From Adiantum capillus-veneris (lineage: Eukaryota; Streptophyta; Polypodiopsida; Polypodiales; Pteridaceae): a DNA stretch of 64,000 nucleotides. Shown in pieces: positions 10,464 to 20,468 of this stretch. The stretch's first letter is position 1. Every line of letters starts with the position of its first letter. The position numbers were made by a program, and so were the translations under genes. The stretch is from contig CM043967.1 of the NCBI GenBank assembly GCA_014529385.2, positions 1,059,001 to 1,123,000 on the forward strand, written 5' to 3'. The notes under the pieces were generated by a model. The model was given only the letters and a program-made list of their open reading frames with translations. It had not been told where the DNA came from and made no database searches.

Positions 10464-10900
10464 TGATCAGGTATCACTTGGGTAGAGCTCATGCTCGAGG
10501 TGGATCTCCGTGATAGGTGTTGACTGAGAAACACTCAACCGCTTCTCTGGTTGCTCTTCCTTATCGCTCACAACTCTTAGCCACAATCTGGCTACAAGAC
10601 TGTGTAAAGAGAGAGATGGAGAGAGCTTGAGCTCTTGCAAGCACACATTATGCAACGAAGAGAGCACACAAGGGAAATGGACACTTAAAACTGTTGCTTC
10701 TTTATAGCTCAAAATGATGATAAGGTCCACACCAAAAGTGAAAAATACAACATAATAACAAACTGTGTATAATGGTTAATGTGAGACCACTACTAAGTGA
10801 GCTAGCAAGATAAGGGGCCATCACCCGTGGTAGATTCATCATGTTGATCAAGTCCATGATCCTCGTGTCCACTACCTTAGAGCCCTTGTGACTTGATATT
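10464..10900 (-). other. LTR-like segment with TATA box
   Basis: On the minus strand this non-coding stretch holds TATAAAG (10700-10706) followed by pyrimidine-rich leader sequence. It looks like the U3/R part of an LTR. No partner copy or TG...CA ends could be fixed, so assignment to E1 is a guess from position. Confidence 0.3.
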
Positions 10901-11587
10901 CTAGGTCACTTTAGCTTTGACCTTCAACATGTCTCTGTCTCTGTTCTCTTCAACAATTTGAATTTGTGAACATGAAGAGCTTTGAATATAAGGGCCACCT
11001 TCCATTTGTTTCACTCTTCTTTGGATCAAACCACCTGAATGCCACTACCGTTGGTTATTGTGTTGCACAATGCTATGGTTACTTTATAGCCATGATGGAT
11101 TAGCAGTATGCATGGGAGGTCTATGATCTTTGGCTTGTTACTCCACCATTTGATGAGGAATGTTGCATATGGTTGTGTATAATGGGTACACTTATAAGAT
11201 CATCTGGATAACTATGGAAAAGAGGTATGAGCAACAATGGATCCTGTGTCATCTTTAGCCTTCATTGGCAACATTTTTCAACAACAAATTTGAAGGACTC
11301 CCACCAACTCTACCCAAGAACTTCATCCTTAGTGTAGTTTACTTTCTCCTCAACTATAAGCAACACTTGCTCATTGAATGGTTTAACAATAACAAAGAAG
11401 AATTCCTGTCAATATTGATCATGCCATTGATGCTAGAATGTATCCATAGTAGTGTGCAACACAATAAGGGACAAGTAATTGTGGTAAAAAGGATCAATAA
11501 GACCATACCCAAAAATAGAGTGCGCACATGCTTTAAAGTAAAAACTCCCCTTTGTTTCAATTTCCAATCTCTCTCTCTCTCTTCTCT

Positions 11588-11618
<31 letters not shown>

Positions 11619-11646
11619 ACCTTTGTATCAGATATTGTATGAGACC

Positions 11647-11650
11647 GCCC

Positions 11651-11681
<31 letters not shown>

Positions 11682-11693
11682 AAAAAAAAAAAA
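11647..11693. repeat. poly(C) followed by poly(A)
   Basis: About 24 C directly followed by about 22 A. A similar C-then-A tract occurs on the minus strand at 15113-15157. Lengths of such tracts are often unreliable in assemblies. Confidence 0.85.
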
Positions 11694-11760
11694 CCTTACC
11701 ATCTAGTAGGTAGGGATTTTAGATATTTTTTTCAACACGCCACTTTTTACCTTTTGTACC

Positions 11761-11844
11761 CAGACATTGTACTAAATTCCACCGTGTTGTAACTTAGTGG
11801 TCTCATAGGTCAATTTGGCCTTTTGAAGACATTAATATAGCATT

Positions 11845-11918
<74 letters not shown>
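11761..11918 (+). repeat. repeat R, copy a, with (CT)n(CA)n tail
   Basis: It contains TTGTAACTTAGTGGTCTCAT and AGGTCAATTTGGCCTTTTGA, then AGACATTAATATAGCATTTC, running straight into (CT)n(CA)n. The minus strand at 15631-15722 carries nearly the same words in the same order, so this is a dispersed repeat. Confidence 0.7.
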
Positions 11919-11919
<1 letters not shown>

Positions 11920-12120
11920 CACATTGAGGCCATACCATAGAGACCCATGAGAGTTCATGAGATGATCACCATTGTATACACCTCATTGGCCCTCATGTGA
12001 TAGTACCCCTCTCCATATGTTTTGAGATGATACGTATGATGTGATGTTGATGATGAGGATGAGGATGAGGATGTAGGTAGGCTTACATACCTACCAACTC
12101 TAGGCATCCTCGTTTGTTTT

Positions 12121-12220
12121 TATTTTTATGTCCTCCAAACATTGTAATAGTTTCACAAATGGATGTAACCTTTGGTCCTCGTAGGTCATTTTGGCCTAAT
12201 ATAACTTTTCATTTCATTTC

Positions 12221-12259
<39 letters not shown>

Positions 12260-12277
12260 CGCGCGCACACACACACA
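12121..12277 (+). repeat. repeat R, copy b, with (CT)n(CA)n tail
   Basis: A more diverged copy: ATTGTAATAGTTTCAC, GATGTAACCTTTGGTCC, TCGTAGGTCATTTTGGCC and TTTCATTTCAT, again followed by CT and then CACACG repeats. The similarity to copies a and c is clear mainly around AGGTCANTTTGGCC. Confidence 0.55.
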
Positions 12278-12331
12278 GGCAGCATGCAGTTCACAAATAA
12301 CACACAAATTGCATTCCAGAGATGATTACAA

Positions 12332-12661
12332 TCAATCTAGCATTTTGGTCCAATCAAAAGGAGCCCAATCTTTCTGAAAATTGAGGGCTGCCTCCTTCTG
12401 CTGGTCAAAAGTCTGTTGCTTGCGCCTTCTATGCATTTCCTCTTCTGGCAGCTTGAGCATGCCAATCACGACATTGCGCCCAAAATCACGTCTGAACTCC
12501 CTTTCATTGTCAATGACATGGACATATCCTGCACGCAATCCAAACTCCACATGGAAGTAAGGAAAGTTCTTAGGGATACTTCCCCGTAGACCCTTCACAC
12601 TGGTGTCAATGAGCTTCTTGGCATCATGCTGACTCCATTCATCTTCTGCTTCGTCGATAGC
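12332..12661 (-). CDS. CWF19L2: CWF19 exon 8 (CwfJ C-terminal domain 2, stop)
   Basis: The acceptor is TATGCGTTAG before GCTATCGACGAAG. It encodes AIDEAEDEWSQHDAKKLID, SIPKNFPYFHVEFGL and GMLKLPEEEMHRRRK, and ends DWAPFDWTKMLD and stop. These are strongly conserved CwfJ_C_2 signatures; phase 0 at the start. Confidence 0.93.
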   Translation of the reverse strand, partial: AIDEAEDEWSQHDAKKLIDTSVKGLRGSIPKNFPYFHVEFGLRAGYVHVIDNEREFRRDFGRNVVIGMLKLPEEEMHRRRKQQTFDQQKEAALNFQKDWAPFDWTKMLD

Positions 12662-15330
12662 CTAACGCATAAGCCATGCAAAACAAGTCAGCCATATGCA
12701 AACAATCAATTGAAGTGCCCTTTCTTGACTGAATTTTGATGAGACAACCATATTACACCTTTTTAAAATAAAGAGGAGCCTGTTTTGCTTCATCCGGGGG
12801 TAGAGGAATGCATTCAACCAGACAGTGACGGCACTGTTGAGCTAGATTGATTGCTGTTTCCATGAATAATACATCTCTTCCCTGCTTCGCAAACATTTGC
12901 AGGAGGCACTTCTTGTAATTCCGAAGCTCCTCCCAAACATCCTCATCCATATTGCGTGATGAGCCTTCATGCTGTGAAAGAGTGGATCAAATTTTTTTTT
13001 GCCAAACATTCAAACCAATGCAGCAAACTAAATTCAAAGTAAGCCCACTCATACTTGCATAGGAACAAGAAGGCAATGTCCATCTACAAGAGGCTCCCAT
13101 GGAGGTAGCATAAGGTAGCAAGAGTTGCCTATGGAAATAGTCAGATGTTTAGGACGAGACTGATTGTTAAAGCAAAATTGGCAGCGCTCCTCTTGCGTGA
13201 TGATTCGTTTGTGAGCTTGTACAGCCTGCTTGGCTTCTCTTTCCCCAGTCGTTTGATGTGCTTTTGCCTTCGCCCTCTTACGCTCAGTGTCGTGAAAACC
13301 GCCACTTACAGATTCATATTCCTCATCCACACACGTCGACCTTCTGTACTGCTTATTGTGCAGAATGCTTTTGGCAAGCCCCACATCTCCACTCTCATTC
13401 TGGCCTATTTTGTGTTTGTAATCACCAACGACACTTTTCAGGCTTTGCTTGTAGCCTGTGTTGGGCTCGTTATCGGTTTCTCTGAAGTCATCAGAACAAA
13501 ATCAGACCACATATCATTCATTTCAGCTGAAAACTATAGTCAAAGCACTTCAGCTTTTGGCAAACAACCTGATGAAGTACACATACCCAAAAGTCTTGCT
13601 TCTGGTCGCTTCTTGGCTGCCTGAGAGCTCTTCCTCTTTCTTTCGTTTATCTTGCAGCTGATTCTGGATTAAAGCAGCAGTCTTTTAAACAGTTATTTCC
13701 TTTCTGCAATTAATCGTTTGCGATGAGTTTCTATGCAGTTGAAACACCTTTTTAGTTGTATCATATTTAGACATGTATCCTATTTTAATGAGGGTGCAGA
13801 AAAACGAGGAAGTGGTAGATATTAATAATGCTAACAGGTAGTTGGAAGTAAAATGCATGCAATGATGTCAATATGCTACGTGCAAAGTACAGTACATGGA
13901 GAGCAGCAGTTAGATACTAGCGCTCAGTTTGTCTTTCACACAATCAAGAGCCACATACCCTCATCTACTATACCATGTCTAAAGACCTTTGGCAAATTGT
14001 CAAGTACAAGATGCAAACAGCAGTGATTACCAAAAGCTCCTCCGCTTCCTTGGTCTTCCCTTGCAATCGCAGCTGCAAAGCTTTCGCTGCCAGCTGATTA
14101 GCACTCAGACCTTCAGATGGTGTAATCGAAGCTAAATCTGTAGCAGTTGATGTCCCTAGCCTCTCCATATTACGCTGGCCATTGCTTAGGTCGTCACATG
14201 AAGGAGATGTGTTGTCCTCCTTCGTGTTCCTGCCTTCATCCTGCTGAGTTTTTCTGAAATTTTGCAAAAAATTCCCGTCATTCTGAAATTGATTGAGTGC
14301 AGAGGCAGCTGTATTGAAAATTTCCTTATCCTCTGCACGCATTGATTGGCCTACCCCATCTTTTCTTCTCTTCCAGTAAAGGGATTCTGTTCTGCGTGGT
14401 TCTTTCATTCTCCTATCACCACTATGGACGTCCTTTAAATAGTCTCGACTACTCATGGATATTCTCTCCATATCTTTGTCCTTATCAGTGTCCATGTTTT
14501 CCTGCACTCCAGAAGTTTCTGTGCCTCTCTCTCCTAGCTTCAAATTTTCACTGCTCTTTCTTTCTCTTATTGCATGCAAATGAGCACGCGCATGTGCCGC
14601 TCTTTTTGCCGAAACACTGACTGTCATTTCAGCAAGTGAACCCCAACGTTCCTCCACAACCTTCAAGTAAAAGACATTAACAAGAGAAAAACACAATCTT
14701 AAAAAAGTAACTGTAGACCCCAACAGGGGGAATCAGGATGGATTTGCAGAATCGAAGAGATATGATCTTATGAGCTAACAAGGCACGTCAAAAGCTCCTA
14801 AATCAACTAGCTAGTTTACTTGAAGAGAACACTCACCATATCAAGCCTTTTGCCTTCACGTTCAGCTTGCTCCTTCGCCCTTTTCAAAGCTTTCAGCCTC
14901 CAACTTAAACCTCCATCTCCTACAATTGGTGCCTCGGGCCTCTTGCTTTCTGATGGGTAGCCATCTCCTCCGTCTTTGAGAAAAGGATTCAGTTCTTTGG
15001 GGTTTACATGCAACTTCTGCACACGAGAGTACACACACCAGTTAAAATCTACAACTCTCAGTATTCAAGATACACATGAATTGAGAGAGGGAGAAAGGGG
15101 GCAAGGGTGGGTTTTTTTTTTTTTTTTTTTCTTTTTTTTGGGGGGGGGGGGGGGGTGTTTGGTAATTTTTAAATTAGCTCCTTTTATGACCTCATCTATA
15201 TAGCTGTCCTCGGGACTCCTTTTTACTTCTTGCTCGAGGATTCTGGTGCTTGGTGAAGGTGCTTGAATCATCCACTCTAAACCTGCAGCTTTTCGGGCAG
15301 CAGCAGACAGTTCCTTGATTGTCTGCTTGC
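12332..15330 (-). CDS. CWF19L2: CWF19-like protein 2 (splicing factor), exons 2-8
   Basis: Seven exons join in frame: 15330-15191, 15016-14837, 14660-14031, 13663-13587, 13481-13055, 12971-12759 and 12661-12332 (stop). Each has AG/GT borders, and all phases agree. The product has a charged N-terminal part with KAAGLEWM and VNPKELNPFLKDGGDGYP, a 210-codon exon containing RWGSLAEM, then CwfJ C-terminal domain 1 (RCQFCFNNQSRPKHL to PPWEPLVDGHC) and domain 2 (DEAEDEWSQHDAKKLI to APFDWTKML). These are hallmarks of CWF19, a nuclear protein linked to late spliceosomal intron-lariat complexes in yeast and animals. The CxxC and His positions typical of the HIT-like CwfJ domain are present. No stop or frameshift interrupts it, so it is probably functional. 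The 5' end is incomplete here. Confidence 0.92.
12759..12971 (-). CDS. CWF19L2: CWF19 exon 7
   Basis: Acceptor TCTTTCACAG, donor GTGTAA, 71 codons in phase 0. It encodes HEGSSRNMDEDVWEELRNYK, MFAKQGRDVLFMET and HCLVECIPLP, the second half of CwfJ_C_1. Confidence 0.92.
13055..13481 (-). CDS. CWF19L2: CWF19 exon 6 (start of CwfJ domain 1)
   Basis: Acceptor GATGACTTCAG, donor GTATGA; one base completes a Gly codon from exon 5, then 142 codons. It contains ERCQFCFNNQSRPKHLTIS and LPPWEPLVDGHC, the conserved Cys pair and the GHC segment of CwfJ_C_1. Confidence 0.92.
13587..13663 (-). CDS. CWF19L2: CWF19 exon 5 (short)
   Basis: 77 bp, encoding NQLQDKRKKEEELSG... and ending in phase 2 before GTATGT. 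Two in-frame acceptors six bases apart (CCAG/AATCAG/CTG) allow inclusion or loss of Asn-Gln. I chose the upstream one. Confidence 0.8.
14031..14660 (-). CDS. CWF19L2: CWF19 exon 4 (long charged exon)
   Basis: 630 bp, exactly 210 codons, acceptor TACTTGAAG, donor GTAATC. It begins VVEERWGSLAEM, which matches the RWGSL segment of CWF19 proteins, continues as hydrophilic sequence, and ends LQLRLQGKTKEAEELL, a predicted helical segment found in the family before the CwfJ domains. Confidence 0.9.
14837..15016 (-). CDS. CWF19L2: CWF19 exon 3
   Basis: 180 bp, 60 codons, acceptor CTCGTGTGCAG, donor GTGAGT (consensus). It encodes HVNPKELNPFLKDGGDGYP, the most conserved block of the N-terminal half of CWF19 proteins, then a Lys/Arg/Glu helix. 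Confidence 0.92.
15113..15157. repeat. poly(T)/poly(G) tract in CWF19 intron
   Basis: A run of T (one C interruption) followed by about 15 G. On the gene strand it is C15 then A8-G-A20. It lies in the short intron between exons 2 and 3. Confidence 0.85.
15191..15330 (-). CDS. CWF19L2: CWF19 exon 2 (first confidently placed exon)
   Basis: 140 bp, encoding KQTIKELSAAARKAAGLEWM to SYIDE. The GLEWM block is typical of the family. The donor GTCATA is weak but in the right phase; its intron contains the C/A homopolymer tract at 15113-15157. The acceptor CCTGAAGAG is forced by an in-frame TGA just upstream. Confidence 0.82.
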
Positions 15331-15630
15331 CTCTTCAGGACTTGCACCTAGTAGCCAAGAGAGTCCTTGAAATGCTACAATGTAAAGAACTAAGCTTGGA
15401 TTTACACGCACATACATTCAACAAATTCATACTTTTTTATTTTAGCAAATGAATTGAACCCTAGCATTTTTAATTGCAACCATACTGGTTTTTGAGAAAT
15501 AGAAAAAGCACTCATCATTTACATACTTGTTTAGGGACTTTGCTTACCTGGTATGAAGAAGTCAAGGACACTTTCATTTTTATTGATAAGCATTATGGAG
15601 TTGATAGAAAGGAGATTTGCAAGAATTGCA

Positions 15631-15722
15631 GACAGAGAGAAATGAAATGTTATATTAACGTCTTCAAAAGGCCAAAGTGACCTATGAGACCAGAAAGTTA
15701 CAATGTGGTGGATCTGATACAA
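15631..15722 (-). repeat. repeat R, copy c (inverted)
   Basis: Read on the minus strand it gives ACATTGTAACTTTCTGGTCT, CATAGGTCACTTTGGCCTTT and GACGTTAATATAACATTTCA, followed by a pyrimidine-rich TTTCTCTCTGTCTGC tail. It is close to copy a at 11761-11852, on the opposite strand, and lies in the CWF19 intron. Confidence 0.7.
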
Positions 15723-16197
15723 AGATTAACAAGATGACAAAATGACAAAATAAAATACTATGGAATCCTGAACTGCTAGGTGTGAACTAAGCAGCTAGCT
15801 CGGATAGCTAGATCACAAGAGATCCAGCATCAGTCGCTGGCGGATCTCATCAATCTCCTCCATGGTAAGTAGTCTAACCAAGCGTCGTGCATGTCGGGCA
15901 AAAGTGATCCGAATCCTCTAATGCAGCCTCCGTCAATGCTGTGTAGTCCTCCATAGTAGTGGGCGTCTGAGAGTCATGCACATGCACCAAGCACATGCGC
16001 ACACACACAGCACACAAACATAACTAACACAAAATTGTAAATAAGTCGTTGTGCCTTTGAGAAAAAAAAAAAATTGGCTTTTTAGATAGCAATTTTTTAT
16101 CTTTGAGCAGCTATAAAAGTTGTACAATCATGCATCCTCCATAGTAAAAGCCTTTCGGTAAGTGAAATCACAGCTCTGATGTATCATACAGTAACAT

Positions 16198-16785
16198 TGA
16201 TGCCGGGTTGTACGCACCACACTCTGGCCCCCGGCCGGAGAGATAAAACTCTAGGAAGAGAATGGCGGACACCGTTTTTTTCTTTTCAAAATTCCCCTCT
16301 TTTTTATCATGATCCGTACTTTCTTTGCCCCACACACCTCTCTCTCTTTCCCCTCCCCCTTATTTTCTTCCACCGATGGGCCGAACCCGACCCTACCCCG
16401 TTTTTTCCTCATCTTCCCTCTCTCTCACTAATCCCATTTTCCCGCCTCCTTTTCCTCTCTCTTCCTTCTTCTCCCTCACTGTGTGAACAACCCGAAGGGG
16501 AGCCTAATAACACATTTTTTTTCCTTATATATACATTCCATCTTGACTACATTAAGAACCCCCCTTCCTCGCTCAGACGGCCGAAAGGCTAGCCTACCCC
16601 CCCCCCCCTCACCCTCACCCCTTGCGCGTCCCTCGGACAGCCCATAGGTGCATGTACAGGGTCTCTCTCTCTCTCACACACAACCCATACTCGCCCGCTC
16701 ACTCCCGCCATCGCCACTCTCTCACACTCTCTCTCTCTTGCTTCCGGTGTCGGCACAAACAGGCCTGCAGGCACAAAACCCACTC

Positions 16786-16851
<66 letters not shown>

Positions 16852-18442
16852 CACACCCTCACACACTCCCCCCCCCTTCAGCGCTGCCGCTCGTCACCCC
16901 ATCTCCCTGCGCAGAAAAAATAGTATATATATATATATATATATATATATCATGCACTTCATTAAAAAAATCCCACCTCCTACTCCCGTTCCCACACACT
17001 CATCCAAACACGCTATATACACACACATATTCACCTATATACACATTCACAAGCTATACATACACACAAAAAAAACCATACATACACCCATACATGCACA
17101 CACGCATATACGCACTCACAACAAAAGAAAGAAGAAAGGAAGCTATCGACACCAACATCGAAGGAAAGAAGGAGGCCAACTCACGCATCGCCAACACCAA
17201 GACAAGAAGTGGCGCCGAAGGCACGTCCCGGCAAACACAGAAAGGAGGTAATTCAAAACATCTCAGCTTCTCACGACAAAAACCGACTCCGGCAACACTA
17301 AAACCTCACACCGACTGCCCGAACCATCGACAAAATGTAAATACCCTAAAACCCCACTCTTCCCTAATAACCTAGCCATGGCTAGTGGATTGTAAAAAAA
17401 AAATTCCCCATCCCACCATTCCTCTCTCTCTATCCCTACCTACTCTCTCTCACTAGAGAGGCATCTAGGCCCTCTACATGCAATGACCAGTGGATAAGGA
17501 CCACCCCTCAAGCCTATATAAAGAGGTCTCTGCTTAGCACAAAAGGGGGACATACACAAACAACAATGCACAGGAGAGAGGAGACACCCAAGAGAGAACA
17601 CTCATGTGTAGGAGGAGCATACTAGCTCCATGCACGCTACAAGTAAGCATCATTAAGCACGCAGTGTACCCATGCTTTAGAGCTGATGGCATCATGTTTG
17701 GTTGCAAGCTTTGGGCATTTTAGCATGGGCAACATCATCATGATTCACCGCACCACGTTGAGCCACTAATCACGATCACTCTTTGCACATGAAGTAGTCG
17801 TTACTCTCCCACCAAGCAACATGAGCACGCTTGGATTGAAGCCATCGCTCCCAATGTTGGTGATGGACGTCGTCGGTGGATGCATCCTCTTGCTATTTCC
17901 CCTCAACTAACCCTCCCGCTGACTCAAAACCTCGCCATGCACCATATGGCGCTCGTATTCCACATTACAACCCTAATGCCAAGAGCCAGGTTTATAGTCG
18001 TCAAGACCATCACTTGTAAGTATCCCCTTCGCCAATAAAGGGTGTAATATTGTTTTGATCTTTTGAGTGCATTCTCGATTTGGGTTTCCTAGGATTACGG
18101 GATGTTTCGCTTCTTGTACACCACCCTACTCGTGCTCCATCATGTGAAATCTCTCCCACCAGTCAGTGTGCCCTATCCCGAGCTTTTCACGTACCTCTCT
18201 TGTGCACACGCTAATGATTAATGATTAGGCATCTTTTCTACAAGTAAACGGTTACCACACCACCATTTCATGTTGATTACCTAGAGGGCATTTCAATTTG
18301 CTACCCTAGGCCATGTATTTTGCGTCCTACCCACATTTATGCTAGGTGGTACCCCTTCCTATCCATAGGATCACTCTCACCTCGAGATGATGCTTGTGTG
18401 GTGTAGAGGTCACCCCATATGGCATGTCATTTCCGGCAATCA
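16198..18442 (+). repeat. 5' LTR of the Tat element
   Basis: 2245 bp. It contains (CA)n at 16794-16847, a short (TA)n at 16924-16951 and a TATA box at 17515-17523. The long His/Thr-rich frames at 16622-17251 come from the CA repeat. It is nearly identical in order to the 3' LTR apart from microsatellite lengths and small indels, so the insertion is fairly recent. Confidence 0.93.
17515..17523 (+). promoter_or_regulatory. TATA box of Tat 5' LTR
   Basis: TATATAAAG followed by AGGTCTCTGCTTAGCACAAA. The same motif is kept in the 3' LTR at 26996-27004. Position about 1.3 kb into the LTR. Confidence 0.55.
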
Positions 18443-19220
18443 TTTCTTCGTGCCCCCACGGAGGATCCTTTCATGAAACCCTCCAGTTTACAAGACTGAA
18501 ACTCCTAAACTTTTGTGGAAGGGTGAAGAGCCAGCAGGGTTCGCTAACTAGACGACAGAAGAAGAAGAGCTCCAAGCACAACTAGACGAACTCCGCATCT
18601 CCATCGAAGCTCGAGTGCCAGGCGTAACGGTAATCGATTTGCAATGGGAGAGTCAACCAACACGCCAAACTCAGTGGATATACATAGGCCGGGTGCCAAG
18701 AAGAAGAAGGAGAAGGTCGAAACCATGTCCGCAACCTACAACCAACCCGCAACAACAAGGTGGAAGGAGCTGTGCATAATAGAGAATCAACACTATTCTA
18801 CTTCGAGAATCGGGTAACTCAAGTCACCGAGGTAATTATCACATTCAATTTCCAAGTCGCACCTAATTCTGCAGCACAGATAACGAAAGCATTTGCTCAC
18901 GCTCTCACTAGAGAGACTAGGGATCTATTGAATTTGTTTCAAGAAAGAACACCACCCTCGCCCACAAGCTTGGACAGTGACTAAGCATCTCTAAGCTTCA
19001 CATGAATCAGTACAACCTACCTCAAGACAGATCACACATACCAACACGAGTACGCTCGATCAAGGTAATACTGGACTTGAAGGCTCACTGCCAGCACGTC
19101 ATCGACACCATGCTGGGTGGGGAGCGGTTTTTTGAGGTTTTGGCATCACATCAGCCATTTGTCTTACCTTTGGTACAAGGCAATGTACCGTTTGAAGTTT
19201 TAATCTATGTCCTAGTATAA
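18443..19220 (+). pseudogene. extra ORF remnants between Tat 5' LTR and gag
   Basis: Broken + frames here encode acidic and then basic sequence (TEEEELQAQLDELRISIEAR, then PRRRRRR), followed in other frames by TKAFAHALTRETRDLLNLF (18760-18984) and a 72-codon piece at 19002-19220. No domain is recognised. Right after the LTR I see no TGG-starting primer-binding site, which is unusual. It may be a captured or element-specific upstream ORF. Confidence 0.4.
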
Positions 19221-20468
19221 GAGTGTCATATGACACATCCCAACCCTATGTGTCCGTGGACAAGCTACACCACAGCAGGGTTCAGTCAGTTCAGTCAAGT
19301 CTGGATTAGCAGTGATCTGGCACTTTTGTGAGTCTATTCGTAGACCGTGCATACCCAGTCACTTAGCATAGATGCATATCCTCCGGTTGCACACAGCATG
19401 ATCATCAAAATTCCCATCAGAATCCATTAGCATCAGTTAGGGGAATTTTCCAGTGCATTTAGCCTATTTTCCTATTTATTGGTTATTTTCACTTATTATT
19501 TTTAAGTGACTTTCCAACAAAAGTAGGTAGGGCAATTTTGCTAAGTTAATATATAAGCAAACCCAAGTTAGCACTTTCTGGCAGAAGAGGCAGCAGGAGC
19601 ACATGCTCAACATGCACCTTCTCAGCAGAACCCCCGCAGTACCCTAGCGTTTTGGAGTTCCTTCATTGCCGGGCATCTTCAGCACTCGGCGTTTTTCCCT
19701 TGATCGCCAACATCTACAGTTCCCTAGCATTTGCAGATTCCATCTATCGCTAGCCCCACCAATAGCCTGGCGTTTTCCATTGCATCATCGCCAACTTGTT
19801 CTAGGCCCCTAGCGTTTTCCCTAGCGTTAGTAAAAACAGCCAGCATTTTTTATTTTCAGCATTAACACAGCAGAACAACGCAATTTTTAAGCAGATCAAC
19901 AGTAGCAGATTCCCCCTAGATTGGTTGCAGATGATCCCTCATTTTCAACCATAAAAACGCAGCCAACACAGTCATTTTCAGCCACCGAAACAGTCCCCGA
20001 ATTCAGCGATTAGAAGATCACAGATTTCAGCCATCAAGTCGCCGTTGTCATCACCGTCGTTGTCATCGGCATAGTCCAACTTTGCATCAGTCTATTGCAT
20101 TCGCATTGTACTCATTCGTGCAATCAAAGATTAGACCACTCTCGCCGACGAGAGTGGGGCCTTCGGAGGAGGGTTTTACAACCTCTCGGTGTCGTATCTC
20201 TTCTCTCTCCTTCTCTCAGTCTCATTCATTTGCACGCACAATATCCACTCACTTTGTTCGTGACCACAGCACTCTACCAGACGGAAAGCTCTCTTTCCGT
20301 AAGAACTAAAAGGAACCTTGAGCAAAAAAGATCACTAATCTTGAGAAAAAACAACATTCATTCCGCTGCACCTAACAAAGAGGCTATACACGCCTCCTTG
20401 TAAAAGAAGGAAAAAAAAAAACTTTTGCAAGCTAAGCAGTGTGTCTTTCTAGCTCTCTCTCAGTAATC
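19221..20468 (+). other. Tat untranslated leader
   Basis: About 1.2 kb without a conserved frame between the upstream ORF remnants and gag. The word C-TAGC(G/A)TTTT recurs at 19640-19860, and CAGC/ATTTTCAGC words recur up to about 20040. Long leaders are common in Tat elements. Confidence 0.5.

Larger units (their letters stand above)
10901..12331. other. non-coding stretch 3' of the CWF19 gene
   Basis: No gene is seen. The ORF at 11265-11642 has no conserved motif and runs into CT/CTAT repeats. The stretch holds a C-then-A homopolymer pair at 11647-11693, microsatellites at 11570-11618, 11850-11918 and 12226-12277, and two copies of repeat R. The part next to 12331 is probably 3' untranslated sequence of the minus-strand CWF19 gene. 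Confidence 0.5.

Noticed and set aside
13145-13661. Three + strand ORFs of up to 159 codons
   Set aside because: They lie antisense over CWF19 exons 5 and 6, which have conserved family motifs on the minus strand.
16622-17375. Long His/Thr-rich open frames on the + strand
   Set aside because: They are readings of (CA)n in the Tat 5' LTR and recur in altered form in the 3' LTR; not genes.
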